From a filamentous cyanobacterium ESFC-1 (GTDB lineage: Bacteria > Cyanobacteriota > Cyanobacteriia > Cyanobacteriales > Spirulinaceae): a DNA stretch of 64,000 bases. The DNA lies in contig KB904821.1 of the NCBI GenBank assembly GCA_000380225.1, positions 4,825,186 to 4,889,185 of the forward strand. Direction: 5' to 3'. The position numbers were made by a program, and so were the translations under genes. A model generated the notes under the pieces. It was not told the DNA's origin. It made no database searches and saw only the letters and a list, made by a program, of their open reading frames with translations. Positions 9,517-18,025 of the stretch are shown one piece after another (position 1 is the stretch's first letter; each line of letters opens with the position of its first letter).

Positions 9517-9933
9517 ATGACCTATGCAATTATTGAAGCCGGGGGAAAACAACTCCGCGTTGAACCCGGTCGTTTTTATGACATCAACCTGCTACCCATT
9601 GAAGCCGAAGACGGCTACAGCATCGATAAAGTCTTACTGATCAGCAATGACGGCGATATTAGCGTCGGCCAGCCTTATGTGGCTAATGCTACCGTAGAAG
9701 GTCGCGTCCTGAGTCACCTTCGCGGTCGCAAAGTCATTGTGTACAAAATGCGTCCGAAGAAGAAAACCCGCAAAAAACGCGGTCATCGTCAAGAATTAAG
9801 CCGCTTGCTGATTACAGGGATTACCCTCAACGGGGAAACCATCGCAGCCGCAGACGAAGACGTAGAAGCCGCAGAAGTGGAAGTGATGGGAACCCCAGAA
9901 ACCGCAGAAACCACCGAAGCCGCCGCCGAATAA
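9517..9933 (+). CDS. rplU: 50S ribosomal protein L21
   Basis: A 138-residue L21 protein that binds 23S rRNA in the large subunit. It opens MTYAIIEAGGKQLRVEPGRF and carries the basic KMRPKKKTRKKRGHRQELSR segment that defines L21. Compared with the usual roughly 103 residues, it has an acidic, Ala/Glu-rich tail of about 35 residues, as seen in several cyanobacteria. A ribosome-binding AGAGGA precedes the ATG. rpmA follows after 76 bp on the same strand, the standard rplU-rpmA operon, closed by a terminator behind rpmA. Confidence 0.98.
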   Translation: MTYAIIEAGGKQLRVEPGRFYDINLLPIEAEDGYSIDKVLLISNDGDISVGQPYVANATVEGRVLSHLRGRKVIVYKMRPKKKTRKKRGHRQELSRLLITGITLNGETIAAADEDVEAAEVEVMGTPETAETTEAAAE

Positions 9934-10009
9934 GGTAATCTTCTTGTCCCCCACCGACGATAGGCAGGTTCTACAATAAACAAGTAATCCTACAGCACAG
10001 TAAAGAACA

Positions 10010-10267
10010 ATGGCTCACAAGAAAGGAACAGGTAGTACTCGTAACGGTCGCGACTCAAACGCCAAACGATTGGGTGTAAAACGCTACGGCGGTCAAGTCG
10101 TTGTGGCAGGTAATATTTTAGTGCGTCAACGGGGTACTAAAATTCATCCCGGTGTGAATGTTGGTCGCGGTAACGATGATACCTTATTCGCTTTAACCGA
10201 TGGTATCGTCACATTCGAGCGTCTTAATCGCTCTCGCCAAAAAGTTAGCATTTATCCGGCGGGTTAA
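10010..10267 (+). CDS. rpmA: 50S ribosomal protein L27
   Basis: An 85-residue L27 protein, whose N-terminus reaches the peptidyl transferase centre. It begins [20 protein letters not shown] and contains the conserved [20 protein letters not shown] segment. There is no N-terminal extension of the kind cleaved in Firmicutes, so no processing is expected. It is the second gene of the rplU-rpmA operon and is followed after about 75 bp by a strong terminator. Confidence 0.98.
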   Translation: MAHKKGTGSTRNGRDSNAKRLGVKRYGGQVVVAGNILVRQRGTKIHPGVNVGRGNDDTLFALTDGIVTFERLNRSRQKVSIYPAG

Positions 10268-10341
10268 ATAGATTTTGCGGCGATAACTTTGCTAAGTTAG
10301 AGTCAATTAAATCTCTCCCCCTGTATTCATCAAGGTGCATC

Positions 10342-10376
10342 AAAGCACGCTCAATCATCGAGCGTGCTTTATTTTT
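10342..10376 (+). terminator. Terminator of rplU-rpmA
   Basis: AAAGCACGCTC pairs perfectly with GAGCGTGCTTT around a 7-nt loop and is followed by ATTTTT. It is one of the clearest intrinsic terminators in the window. Confidence 0.92.
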
Positions 10377-10484
10377 GCCGAACGTTACAAAACATTGAGA
10401 GGTGTTGCAATTTGTAGCTCTGGGGAAAGCGATCGCTCTACACTATTTTGAGCAACATCAAAAATATTGTTATAAAATCGTCCT

Positions 10485-11462
10485 ATGTTTCCAGTTCAGC
10501 GTCCCCGTCGTCTCCGTCAATCTGACCCGCTACGTCGGATGGTACGGGAAACCACTGTCACCGCCAACGATCTAATTTATCCCTTGTTTGCTGTTCCCGG
10601 TGAAGGAGTGGCCAAAGAAGTCACCTCAATGCCAGGAGTGTACCAACTCTCGGTTGATAAAATCGTCGAAGAAGCCAAGGAAGTGTATGACCTCGGCATT
10701 CCCGGTATTATTTTATTCGGCATTCCGGCAGATAAAGACAACGACGCAACCGGAGCTTGGCATGATTGCGGTATAGTCCAAAAAGCCGCTACTGCGGTGA
10801 AAGAGGCGGTTCCCGACTTGCTCGTTATTGCCGATACCTGTTTGTGCGAATATACCCCCCACGGTCATTGCGGCTACCTGGAAGTGGGGGATTTGACGGG
10901 TCGCGTGTTAAATGACCCGACGCTGGAGTTATTGAAGAAAACGGCGGTTTCTCAAGCGAAAGCGGGGGCAGATATTATCGCACCTTCGGGGATGATGGAT
11001 GGCTTTGTCACAGCGATTCGCGAAGCCTTAGACGAAGCAGGATTTAGCAATACGCCGATTTTGTCCTATGCCGCTAAGTATTCCTCGGCTTATTACGGCC
11101 CCTTCCGGGATGCCGCCGAATCTGCCCCTCAGTTTGGCGATCGCCGCACTTACCAGATGGACCCCGGAAATGCCCGCGAAGCCCTCAAGGAGGTCGAAAT
11201 AGATATCGCTGAGGGGGCAGATATGGTGATGGTTAAACCCGCTTTGGCCTATATGGACATTATTTGGCGCATTAAGGAAATGACCAACCTCCCCGTCGCG
11301 GCTTACAATGTCTCTGGGGAATATTCTATGGTCAAAGCCGCAGCCCTCAACGGTTGGGTGGACGAGCAGAAGATGGTAATGGAAACCCTGACGGCGTTTA
11401 AACGCTCTGGTGCCGATATTATTTTGACCTATCACGCGAAAGATGCGGTGCGTTGGATGTAG
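10485..11462 (+). CDS. hemB: Delta-aminolevulinic acid dehydratase (porphobilinogen synthase)
   Basis: A 325-residue enzyme that condenses two 5-aminolevulinate molecules to porphobilinogen, feeding heme, chlorophyll and bilin synthesis. Schiff-base lysines lie in [16 protein letters not shown] and [13 protein letters not shown]. The metal site reads [14 protein letters not shown], with three Cys, the zinc-binding form rather than the Asp-rich magnesium form of plants. The start [13 protein letters not shown] matches cyanobacterial HemB. It is monocistronic, with its own terminator 28 bp behind the stop. Confidence 0.97.
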   Translation: MFPVQRPRRLRQSDPLRRMVRETTVTANDLIYPLFAVPGEGVAKEVTSMPGVYQLSVDKIVEEAKEVYDLGIPGIILFGIPADKDNDATGAWHDCGIVQKAATAVKEAVPDLLVIADTCLCEYTPHGHCGYLEVGDLTGRVLNDPTLELLKKTAVSQAKAGADIIAPSGMMDGFVTAIREALDEAGFSNTPILSYAAKYSSAYYGPFRDAAESAPQFGDRRTYQMDPGNAREALKEVEIDIAEGADMVMVKPALAYMDIIWRIKEMTNLPVAAYNVSGEYSMVKAAALNGWVDEQKMVMETLTAFKRSGADIILTYHAKDAVRWM

Positions 11463-11489
11463 GGCTAGGTTTATCGTTTAATTTGGTTT

Positions 11490-11524
11490 AAAAACCCCGG
11501 TTTTGTTGTCAAGCCGGGGTTTTG
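11490..11524 (+). terminator. Terminator of hemB
   Basis: AAAACCCCGG pairs with CCGGGGTTTT around a short loop (TTTTGTTGTCAAG). The stem is A/T-flanked on both sides, so it may work in both directions. Confidence 0.88.
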
Positions 11525-11550
11525 TGCTGCGATCAAAAACTTTCTCGATT

Positions 11551-11588
11551 TGACAACTCCCCGTCCTTAAGGAGCGGGGATTCTCGCT
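11551..11588 (-). mobile_element. Solo IS200/IS605-type right end
   Basis: Read on the minus strand, AATCCCCGCTCC-TTAA-GGACGGGGAGTTGTCAA closely matches the end of the TnpB element at 46823-46856 (AATCCCCGTCCGTTTACGGCGGGG followed by GATGTCAA). No transposase lies beside it. It abuts the point where the DUF1778 antitoxin frame breaks off, so it is read as the scar of an insertion that later lost its body. Confidence 0.65.
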
Positions 11589-11711
11589 TCATTGGGAGAG
11601 TCTAGCTGATACCGAAGCTGCTGCATCAATCAAGTCGCGCTGACTCGGCTTGACTTGAATGTTTAGGGACTCGATTTGTTTACTTTTCCCTGTTTTTTCT
11701 GGAATTGCCAT
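11589..11711 (-). pseudogene. Truncated DUF1778 (TacA-type) antitoxin
   Basis: This 40-codon frame (too short for ordinary calling) starts MAIPEKTGKSKQIESLNIQV and continues KPSQRDLIDAAASVSARLSQ before a TGA. The first 35 residues are the ribbon-helix-helix half of DUF1778 antitoxins, which normally go on with a SRSDFMLEAA-type helix and a toxin-blocking tail of about 50 residues. Here that part is replaced by the IS-type hairpin next to it. An upstream in-frame ATG exists at 11747. No GNAT toxin gene is adjacent. DNA binding may survive, but toxin neutralisation should not. Confidence 0.6.
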
Positions 11712-11824
11712 TCTGATGTTCTCTATCTGTACCCACGTTTTACCCATATTAATATTTTAGGGTGAGCGATCGCGCTTTTTTCCTCTAAACTTCAGATAAG
11801 TAATGGTAGTTTGAGGATAGTTTT

Positions 11825-13552
11825 ATGGCTGAGGGCGATCGCGATTGGATGGCTTTATCATCAAAAATTGAACAACTGGAAACGAAGCTTAACCAGTTGG
11901 CTAAATATAGCAAGAAAACGAGGCAAGAATTAGAGCAAGTTGTTGAAGCGATACAGACACAACAGCCAGGGGAAACGGAAACGCGACAAACCCAGGATAT
12001 TGAACCGACTCCCAGTTTATCGCCTCAACCTAATCCTACACCACAATCACCCCCAGAAAGCGAAGTTTCTGAAGATGAAACTCCAGCCAGTTTAACGGAT
12101 TTTGAGTTTCGCGTTGAACGGTTTTTGCTGTTAACAGGTTTTTATACGGATGAGATCGAAATAAGTCGCGATCGCGTCTATTCTGATGCGATATCGGCTG
12201 AGGTGTTTTTGGAACGTTATAACGGGGGCGATCGCGATTTTTCGAGTGTTAATTTAGCTGGAGTAGATTTAAGCAATCAAAAATTCCAAAAGGATTATGA
12301 CTTAAATTTGGATAACGCTAATTTAAGTTATGCCAAATTAAATCAAACTTATTTTGGTAAAACTAAATTCAATCAAGCTAACCTTAGAAAAGCTGAATTA
12401 TTGCAAGCCGCATTATCTTACGTTGAATTAGAGCAAGCTGATTTAACGGGTGCATCAATTCGTAAATCTAACTTGAGTGGTTCTAATCTCAGGAAAGCAA
12501 AGTTAGTAAAAGTTGATTTAGCAGAAGCACGATTAAGTAGTGTTGATTTTACTCAAGCAAATTTGAGTTTATCTAATTTGACAAGTACAGAAATGTATGA
12601 CGCTATTTGTGTATCTGCTCATTGTAATCATGTTAATTTTTCTAATTCAAAATTACAAAGAATTAATTTTAGCTACGCTAGTTTGATTAAGGCTGATTTT
12701 ACAAAAGCTGATTTATCCTTGAAATCTACTCTAACTCATGCCAAATTAGTATCGGCTAATTTTACTCAAGCGAATTTAAAAGAAGCAGATTTATCTTATG
12801 CTGATTTACGAAATGCTGACTTAACTAGAGCTAACTTATTTGGTGCTAATTTAGAAGGTGCAGATTTGACAGATGCTAACCTAAAATTCGCTTTGTATGA
12901 CCAGAATACTGTTTTTCCCGAAGGCTTCAATCCTAAACAAGCTGGTGCATATTTAATTGCACCCTACTCAAATTTAAACTATGCGGATTTGTCTCACGCA
13001 GATTTACAACGGGTTGATTTAACAGGTGCTAATTTAGTTGGTGCAAATTTAACTGAAGCTAATTTGGGTCAAGCTAAGTTAATTCAAGCTAATTTAAGCA
13101 GTACGAATTTAGAGAAAGCGAATTTATCTTCGAGTGTATTGACAGCTTCTTGTTTAGATGGAGCCAATTTAAACAATACTACACTTTACAATACACAGCT
13201 TGTTGCTGCTTCATTGATTCAGGTAAAATTAAATGGAATTAAAACAGATACACATACAAAATTTGATGGTGCTATTTGTCGAAAAGTTAACTTAGTAGGT
13301 TTAAATCTAGGAGGGACTTGGAGAGGGGTTGACTTTACAAATTCTCAATTGTGCGGTGTAAGTTTTAATGTCGAGGATATCAGTGGCGCGAATTTCACTG
13401 GTGCAGATTTACGCGGTGCATTTTTCCCTAGATTAAGAAACCTCGAAAATGCCAATTTTACTAATGCGAAAATTGCTGGAGTGCAGTGGAATGAAGCTAA
13501 ACTAAATGGTGCTATTATGCCAGATGGTACAAAGTACCAAGCTCAAACTTAA
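11825..13552 (+). CDS. Pentapeptide-repeat protein
   Basis: A 575-residue protein. Residues about 8-45 form a heptad-like helix (SKIEQLETKLNQLAKYSKKT), about 50-85 are a Gln/Pro/Glu-rich linker, and about 135 to the end carry dozens of A(D/N)LXX pentapeptides (for example ADLRNADLTRANLFGANLEG), which fold as a right-handed quadrilateral beta-helix. There is one interruption near 335-350 (QNTVFPEGFNPKQAGAYLI), often seen in cyanobacterial members. No signal peptide is visible, so it is probably cytoplasmic. The biochemical role of such proteins is mostly unknown. It converges on the Uma2 gene with a 4-bp overlap. Confidence 0.9.
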   Translation: MAEGDRDWMALSSKIEQLETKLNQLAKYSKKTRQELEQVVEAIQTQQPGETETRQTQDIEPTPSLSPQPNPTPQSPPESEVSEDETPASLTDFEFRVERFLLLTGFYTDEIEISRDRVYSDAISAEVFLERYNGGDRDFSSVNLAGVDLSNQKFQKDYDLNLDNANLSYAKLNQTYFGKTKFNQANLRKAELLQAALSYVELEQADLTGASIRKSNLSGSNLRKAKLVKVDLAEARLSSVDFTQANLSLSNLTSTEMYDAICVSAHCNHVNFSNSKLQRINFSYASLIKADFTKADLSLKSTLTHAKLVSANFTQANLKEADLSYADLRNADLTRANLFGANLEGADLTDANLKFALYDQNTVFPEGFNPKQAGAYLIAPYSNLNYADLSHADLQRVDLTGANLVGANLTEANLGQAKLIQANLSSTNLEKANLSSSVLTASCLDGANLNNTTLYNTQLVAASLIQVKLNGIKTDTHTKFDGAICRKVNLVGLNLGGTWRGVDFTNSQLCGVSFNVEDISGANFTGADLRGAFFPRLRNLENANFTNAKIAGVQWNEAKLNGAIMPDGTKYQAQT

Positions 13553-14106
13553 TCATCCAAACCGCGATAAATTTGGGCAATATCAAACATCAAATTAATA
13601 CTATTGAGGAAAACGCGATCGCGCACTTCATAAATTACCGTTTCCCAAGTCTGATTCGGAGTGCGACGACGACATTCGATGCGCTGAGAATCTTGAGAGA
13701 TTAATACATATTCTTCGAGGGATGCGAGTTTTTGATAATCGTTAAACTTCTCACCGCGATCGAAAGCTTGGGTACTAGCTGACAGCACTTCTACAATTAA
13801 TTTAGGATAGCGTTTAACGTAACGATCGCAACGATCGCGTGGATCGCAAGTTACAAAAGCATCAGGATAATAATAAAATTGTTCTTCATAATTAACCTTG
13901 ACACCACCCGAATAAAAACGACATTCAGAAGTGTCTCCGAAATGATTATCTATAATTTTAAGCAAATTAAAAGCAATGCGATCGCGGTTGTCTGTACCGC
14001 CAGTCATAGCGTACACTAAACCTTGGCGATATTCGTGACGAATTGGGTTTTGTCGTTCGATCGCGAGATATTCTTGGGGAGAAATGTAGTGAGGTACGGC
14101 GATCAT
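13549..14106 (-). CDS. Uma2 family endonuclease (DUF820)
   Basis: A 185-residue protein of the Uma2/DUF820 family, a PD-(D/E)xK-fold putative nuclease greatly expanded in cyanobacteria. Family features are ISPQEYLAIERQNPIRHEYR at the N-terminus, the catalytic-type YYPDAFVTCDP, LIVEVLSASTQAFDRGEK (the E-x-hydrophobic and trailing Lys), and the EEYVLISQDSQRIECRRR tail. All are present, so it looks intact. The family is thought to include transposon-derived nucleases, but its real substrate is not known. It is monocistronic and overlaps the convergent pentapeptide gene by 4 bp. Confidence 0.9.
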   Translation of the reverse strand: MIAVPHYISPQEYLAIERQNPIRHEYRQGLVYAMTGGTDNRDRIAFNLLKIIDNHFGDTSECRFYSGGVKVNYEEQFYYYPDAFVTCDPRDRCDRYVKRYPKLIVEVLSASTQAFDRGEKFNDYQKLASLEEYVLISQDSQRIECRRRTPNQTWETVIYEVRDRVFLNSINLMFDIAQIYRGLDD

Positions 14107-14170
14107 TGGATTTATAAAAAGGGAATCAAGTTATCTTGATTATAATTTGATATTAAGCTTAACCTGGAAC

Positions 14171-14689
14171 TCAAATCCAGCCTAGATTTTGAGCTAATTG
14201 AATTAAAAGCGGCTGCGCGATCGCGGGTTTTGCCGCAGTCATTAAAACGCCGGGATAAATGTTAGTATTCCAGACGGGATGGTGTAACACAAAACAGTCA
14301 TTCTCCGTGCGAGGAAAGCCCCGTAAAGCCGCGACAACCGCCGTATCGTTATGAGTCATGGTTCCCGGATGAGAAAGCCCCGGATAGCCCGTTTTTGGGT
14401 CGATGTAATCGCTGAAAAATCCGGCTTTTTGTAATAAAGAAACCGCTTCACTGCTAAAATTTATAAATCTTTCTCGTAATAAGTTTTTCTCGGCTTCGGT
14501 TTGGGGGGTTTGATTGTCGAGGGGAAAGCGGGATTGCTGTAACAGAAGGACAACCCAAACGTCAGAGGAGGGACAGTTGGGTAGAATCGCGTTTAGATTT
14601 TGAGCGACAAAAGAACTAGGACGATGACAAGAAAGTTCTATTCTCTGTCCTGAAGATAACCGAAACTGCGCGATCGCGAACAACTCCAA
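14171..14689 (-). CDS. CblD/MMADHC-like protein
   Basis: A 172-residue protein resembling the C-terminal domain of MMADHC (CblD), the vertebrate cobalamin-trafficking adaptor. The match rests on AGFFSDYIDPKTGYPGLSHP (compare GYWADFIDPSSG in the human protein) and the closing VLHHPVWNTNIYPGVLMTAA (compare IRHSLWGTHVVVGSIFTNA). Cyanobacterial genomes often carry this single-domain homologue, but its role in bacteria is not established; cobalamin handling is an inference. No signal peptide or membrane segment is visible. It stands alone between Uma2 and the GNAT gene. Confidence 0.7.
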   Translation of the reverse strand: MELFAIAQFRLSSGQRIELSCHRPSSFVAQNLNAILPNCPSSDVWVVLLLQQSRFPLDNQTPQTEAEKNLLRERFINFSSEAVSLLQKAGFFSDYIDPKTGYPGLSHPGTMTHNDTAVVAALRGFPRTENDCFVLHHPVWNTNIYPGVLMTAAKPAIAQPLLIQLAQNLGWI

Positions 14690-14915
14690 GGTTTATGTCT
14701 CCAAACTGCGATACGAAAAACTCAAAAATACAGACTGACTGACTTCAAGAATTGTAAGGATATCTTGACAAAAGAAACGCCAAAGGTCTTGCGTAATTTG
14801 TAAACCTCGTTACAATTTTAAATTGTGTGTTGTAAAAATTAAAAACGGCGGAAACTCGGACTCAGTATGATTTTGATTGCGATCGCGAGGTTAAAATTCC
14901 CCGATTAGCTTGACA

Positions 14916-15440
14916 ATGCACAAATTCCCCCTTCCACTTACTCAACATCGGGAAATACCACCAATGGACTGTAGTCATATCCAGTTTTGCACCGATAAAT
15001 CCAAAGTCGATCTGCACCAACTCTTATCTTTATATAAACTGGGGGCATTCTGGGCCCAAGAGCGAACCCTCGAAGACATGGAAATCGCGATCGCCAACAG
15101 CGAACCTGTGGTAACAATCTGGGATGGCGATCGCCTGATCGGGAGTGCCAGAGCTACCTCAGACGGCATTTATCGCGCTACAATTTGGGATGTAGTTGTT
15201 CACGCCGATTATCGCGGTTTGGGTCTCGGAACAAAGCTTGTCGAGACAATTATCAGCCATCCTTGCGTTAATCGAGTCGAACGGGTTTACCTCATGACCA
15301 CCCACCAACAAAGCTTTTATAACCGCATTGGCTTCGAGGACAACCAAACCACCACAATGGTATTGTACAATTCTCGCGATCGCCTGGTTAGCCCAGACCT
15401 GCATCCGTCGTCAGTGGAAGCAAACAGCATAGTCGGGTAA
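14916..15440 (+). CDS. GNAT family N-acetyltransferase
   Basis: An acetyl-CoA-dependent N-acetyltransferase. Motif A, the pyrophosphate-binding loop, reads VVHADYRGLGLGTKLVE, and a later motif B is YLMTTHQQSFYNRIGFE. The substrate cannot be told. The frame can be opened by a TTG at 14910; the ATG at 14916 or the internal ATG at 14964 (MDCSHIQF), where conservation with the family should begin, are better starts. The last 53 bp overlap the convergent histidine-kinase-like gene, so the C-terminal 17 residues here may be an add-on after the domain. Confidence 0.85.
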   Translation: MHKFPLPLTQHREIPPMDCSHIQFCTDKSKVDLHQLLSLYKLGAFWAQERTLEDMEIAIANSEPVVTIWDGDRLIGSARATSDGIYRATIWDVVVHADYRGLGLGTKLVETIISHPCVNRVERVYLMTTHQQSFYNRIGFEDNQTTTMVLYNSRDRLVSPDLHPSSVEANSIVG

Positions 15441-16209
15441 AGGGTTCGGCTTGACTCGCTTCAGCCGCAGACACGATTGTTAACTGACCCTTCATCAACT
15501 CCAGCAACGACTGACTCAGCAGTAAATTCATTCCGGGGGAAGGTGCATGATTGCTGCGATCGCTCACTTTCCCTTGCGCTTTAATCGCTGCGGGATTGGG
15601 GTCATCAATTTGATTTAATAAGTCTGTAGCCTCACTCCAAATTTGAAACGGCGATCGCAAATCGATTCTAATTTCAACGGTTTCTTGCTCAAAGTCAGGA
15701 CAAGCGGAAACCTCAATACTCCCTTCTTCGAGATACGCGATCGAAGTGTCCACCAACCCCACCAACACCTGTAACAACTTGCGGGGGTCAGCGATCGCAT
15801 AGACTTCCGAATCGGGTAAATTCACCGTAAAGGGAAAACCCCGATTTGCGGCCTGCATAAAGGTCAAATCCTCTAAACGGTCAAAGGTCTTACTGAGGGG
15901 AACCGCTTGTAGTTCTAACGGACTTGCACCATAATCCACCTTAGCCACATCGATAATGCGGTCGATCAGCTTAATTAACTTTAACGACGCTTGATGAGCT
16001 TGGTTAATAAATTCTCGTTCTTCTTCAGGACTGTCGCACAAATCCGACAAAATCAACTGGTGCAGACCGATTAAACTATTGAGGGGCGATCGCAACTCAT
16101 GGGAAGTTCGCGCTAAAAATCCCGCTTTATACTGGCTGGTTTGCAATGCAGTGTAATAATCCAGTCGCAGTTGTTGCAGTTCGTCTTTCAGATCATCAAT
16201 ATCGGTCAT
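15388..16209 (-). CDS. Degenerate sensor histidine kinase
   Basis: About 273 residues from MTDIDDLKDELQQL; an ATG eight codons upstream falls in a slippage repeat. A short coiled coil leads into an intact dimerisation/phosphoacceptor helix with the H-box FLARTSHELRSPLNSLIGL. The ATPase half is eroded: the N-box position reads VLVGLVDTSIAYLEEGS instead of N-L-x-x-N-A, no DxGxG motif can be found, and only a G2-like GMNLLLSQSLLELMKGQL remains. No sensor or membrane segment is present. It may be a phosphorylated partner or dimerisation module rather than a kinase. It overlaps the convergent GNAT gene by 53 bp. Confidence 0.8.
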   Translation of the reverse strand: MTDIDDLKDELQQLRLDYYTALQTSQYKAGFLARTSHELRSPLNSLIGLHQLILSDLCDSPEEEREFINQAHQASLKLIKLIDRIIDVAKVDYGASPLELQAVPLSKTFDRLEDLTFMQAANRGFPFTVNLPDSEVYAIADPRKLLQVLVGLVDTSIAYLEEGSIEVSACPDFEQETVEIRIDLRSPFQIWSEATDLLNQIDDPNPAAIKAQGKVSDRSNHAPSPGMNLLLSQSLLELMKGQLTIVSAAEASQAEPFTRLCCLLPLTTDAGLG

Positions 16210-16299
16210 AATTTGTCCTTTGTCATTTGTCACTTGTCCTTTGTTGTTGATGAGTTGATTATGAGTGATTTGTCACTCCCTAAAAACTCTGACGGGAAA

Positions 16300-16412
16300 C
16301 TTAAATCGGCTTTTTCGGACTGAAACTCTTGTCTAACATAGCTTTGAGCCTTGTTAAAAGTCTACCTCAACAGCCAAAGTTTCTGATTCCCTTTTTGTAA
16401 AACAAAACCTCC
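16300..16412. repeat. Dispersed spacer repeat, copy 2 (most diverged)
   Basis: Retains the block order of copies at 3590 and 16480 in decayed form: GACTGAAACTCTTGTCTAAC, TTGAGCCTTGTTAAAAGTCT, CAAAGTTTCTGATTCCCTTT and AAACCTCCCG. It sits directly upstream of the histidine-kinase-like gene. Confidence 0.55.
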
Positions 16413-16479
16413 CGCAAGACACAAACAACAAAAAAACAATAAATCATCGGAAAAACATTCCACCCAAGTCCTGTTAACT

Positions 16480-16735
16480 TTCTTTGAAACGTTAATTTTA
16501 CTTTTTGAGGAACCGAACCCTAGTATAGTCTAGTGTTGAGCCTTTTCTAGAGTCTGCCATCTAGGCCAAAGTTGGGATATCCCTTTCTGGGGTAAAATTC
16601 AACTCCCCCTTGAGCGGGGTTTCCCCGCCCCTACACGCCCACTGCCCTACAGCCAGAAGTTTCTGACCCCCTTTCTGGGGCAAAATCCCACCTCCCCCCC
16701 GATTGCCGACTGCCGATTGCCGATTGCCCCTTAAT
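16480..16735. repeat. Dispersed spacer repeat, copy 3 (with internal hairpin)
   Basis: Same blocks as the copy at 3590, including TTAATTTTACTTTTTGAG, CTAGTATAGTCTAGTGTTG, AAGTTTCTGACCCCCTTTCT and the closing GATTGCC heptamers. It is enlarged by a duplicated middle part and a GAGCGGGGTTTCCCCGCCCC hairpin unit near 16613. It lies directly behind the 3' end of the minus-strand tsaC gene. Confidence 0.75.
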
Positions 16736-16750
16736 CGCTGATAACTGGCT

Positions 16751-17329
16751 TCACTCCAAAACCACACTACCCTGTCGCAGAACCTCCCAACCCCTCTGTG
16801 TCCATTTCACGACGGTAGAGGGTAAACCACTCGCTTGAGGGGGTTTTGTGGTTTCTAGGGCTAAAACTGGGGGAAATGCCGTCGCGATCGCGGCCAGACT
16901 TTCGAGAGGGGGTTCCCCGGAACGATTGGCGCTCGTGGTAGCCAGAGGCCCGGTTTCTCGGAGAATGTCGCAGGCGATCGCGCAGTCGGGAACTCGCACT
17001 CCCAGGGTAGTCGGATCGCGGGGGTTCATCTGTCTGGGAACTCGCTCAGAGGCAGGTAAAACCAGCGTTAGCGCTCCCGGCCAGTATTTTTGAGCGATTT
17101 GTCGCCAGAGGTTGATTTCCTCCGTTGTACCCTGGATATACGGCGAGATTTGCTCGAAGGTTGCACCCATCAGAATCAACGGTTTATCAGGCGATCGCTG
17201 CTTGAGGGTAAAAATCAAATCCGACTGGGGAGGACGAACCGCTAAAGCCGGAACTGTATCCGTCGGAAAACTGACCACTTTCCCCGCGATCGCACCTTCA
17301 ATTAATGCAGCCTGAGCAACCAAAACCAT
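16751..17329 (-). CDS. tsaC: L-threonylcarbamoyladenylate synthase (TsaC/YrdC/Sua5)
   Basis: A 192-residue single-domain enzyme that makes threonylcarbamoyl-AMP from Thr, bicarbonate and ATP, the first step of the t6A37 tRNA modification. Hallmarks are VVSFPTDTVPALAVRPP, the K-x-R-x3-K nucleotide motif in TLKQRSPDKPLILM, and PLATTSANRSGEPP. The extra Sua5 domain is absent, so this is the short TsaC form. The start MVLVAQAALIEGAIAGK is the normal one. It probably stands alone; upstream on the same strand lies the PPC-domain gene, 21 bp away. Confidence 0.93.
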   Translation of the reverse strand: MVLVAQAALIEGAIAGKVVSFPTDTVPALAVRPPQSDLIFTLKQRSPDKPLILMGATFEQISPYIQGTTEEINLWRQIAQKYWPGALTLVLPASERVPRQMNPRDPTTLGVRVPDCAIACDILRETGPLATTSANRSGEPPLESLAAIATAFPPVLALETTKPPQASGLPSTVVKWTQRGWEVLRQGSVVLE

Positions 17330-17350
17330 AAACTTAAATTGTCTTTGTGT

Positions 17351-17962
17351 TTAGTTTTCTACTCGAATTGTAATCCTGTAATTGCCGCGATCGGCTTTAT
17401 CGTAACCATTCACCACCACGCGATACAACCCATCCCTGGGTAAGACAATTTCAGACAAAGCGGAATTAGTATTGTTTTGGGCGATATCATCATTTTCGTC
17501 GATAATATCTTGATTATCATCAATCAAAACCAAATAAGTATCAAATTCGCTGCTTTCAACCGCAATATTAACAATATTGCCGCTTTTCCCTTCAAAAGAA
17601 TAAATATCGTACAAACTGCCATCTTCAGGTAAAGTCATATCCCCATCACTGAGGGAACCTTCTTCGTCTAACACGAAAATCGGTTCGGCTTCGACTGGAG
17701 TTGTCGGTTCTTCTGCTTCAGTCGAACTCTCGTCGTCTGGAGTATCAGATGGAGTATCAGAGGAGTCTTCTTCATCTTCTGTTGGCGTTTCTGCGTCAGG
17801 AGATTCTGACGTATCTTCATCTTCAGTCGGCGTTTCTGTATCCGGGCTTTCTTCGGAGGTAGGACTGGGGGAAGGTTCGGGGGTTTGCGCTTCCACCGTT
17901 CCTGCCATTAAAGCCGAAGTTGATAAAATCAAGGCAAAGATAACAGTATTTTTAAAAAACAT
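17351..17962 (-). CDS. Exported PPC-domain protein with acidic linker
   Basis: An exported protein of about 203 residues. The start chosen (MFFKNTVIFALILSTSALM) gives a clean signal peptide cut near VEAQ; a longer in-frame start at 18025 adds 21 residues. After the signal comes a repetitive Glu/Asp/Ser/Thr/Pro linker (units such as ESPDAETPTEDE) of about 75 residues. A bacterial pre-peptidase C-terminal (PPC) beta-sandwich follows: LPEDGSLYDIYSFEGKSGNI, FDTYLVLIDDNQDIIDENDD and YRVVVNGYDKADRGNYRI. PPC domains usually ride on secreted enzymes; here the domain is alone. The Asp-rich loop suggests calcium binding. Confidence 0.85.
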   Translation of the reverse strand: MFFKNTVIFALILSTSALMAGTVEAQTPEPSPSPTSEESPDTETPTEDEDTSESPDAETPTEDEEDSSDTPSDTPDDESSTEAEEPTTPVEAEPIFVLDEEGSLSDGDMTLPEDGSLYDIYSFEGKSGNIVNIAVESSEFDTYLVLIDDNQDIIDENDDIAQNNTNSALSEIVLPRDGLYRVVVNGYDKADRGNYRITIRVEN

Positions 17963-18025
17963 AGCAAAAGCATCCACTAACGGCACGAAAACTCTCAAAT
18001 TTTTCCTCAGCCTTGCGTTCAGCAT

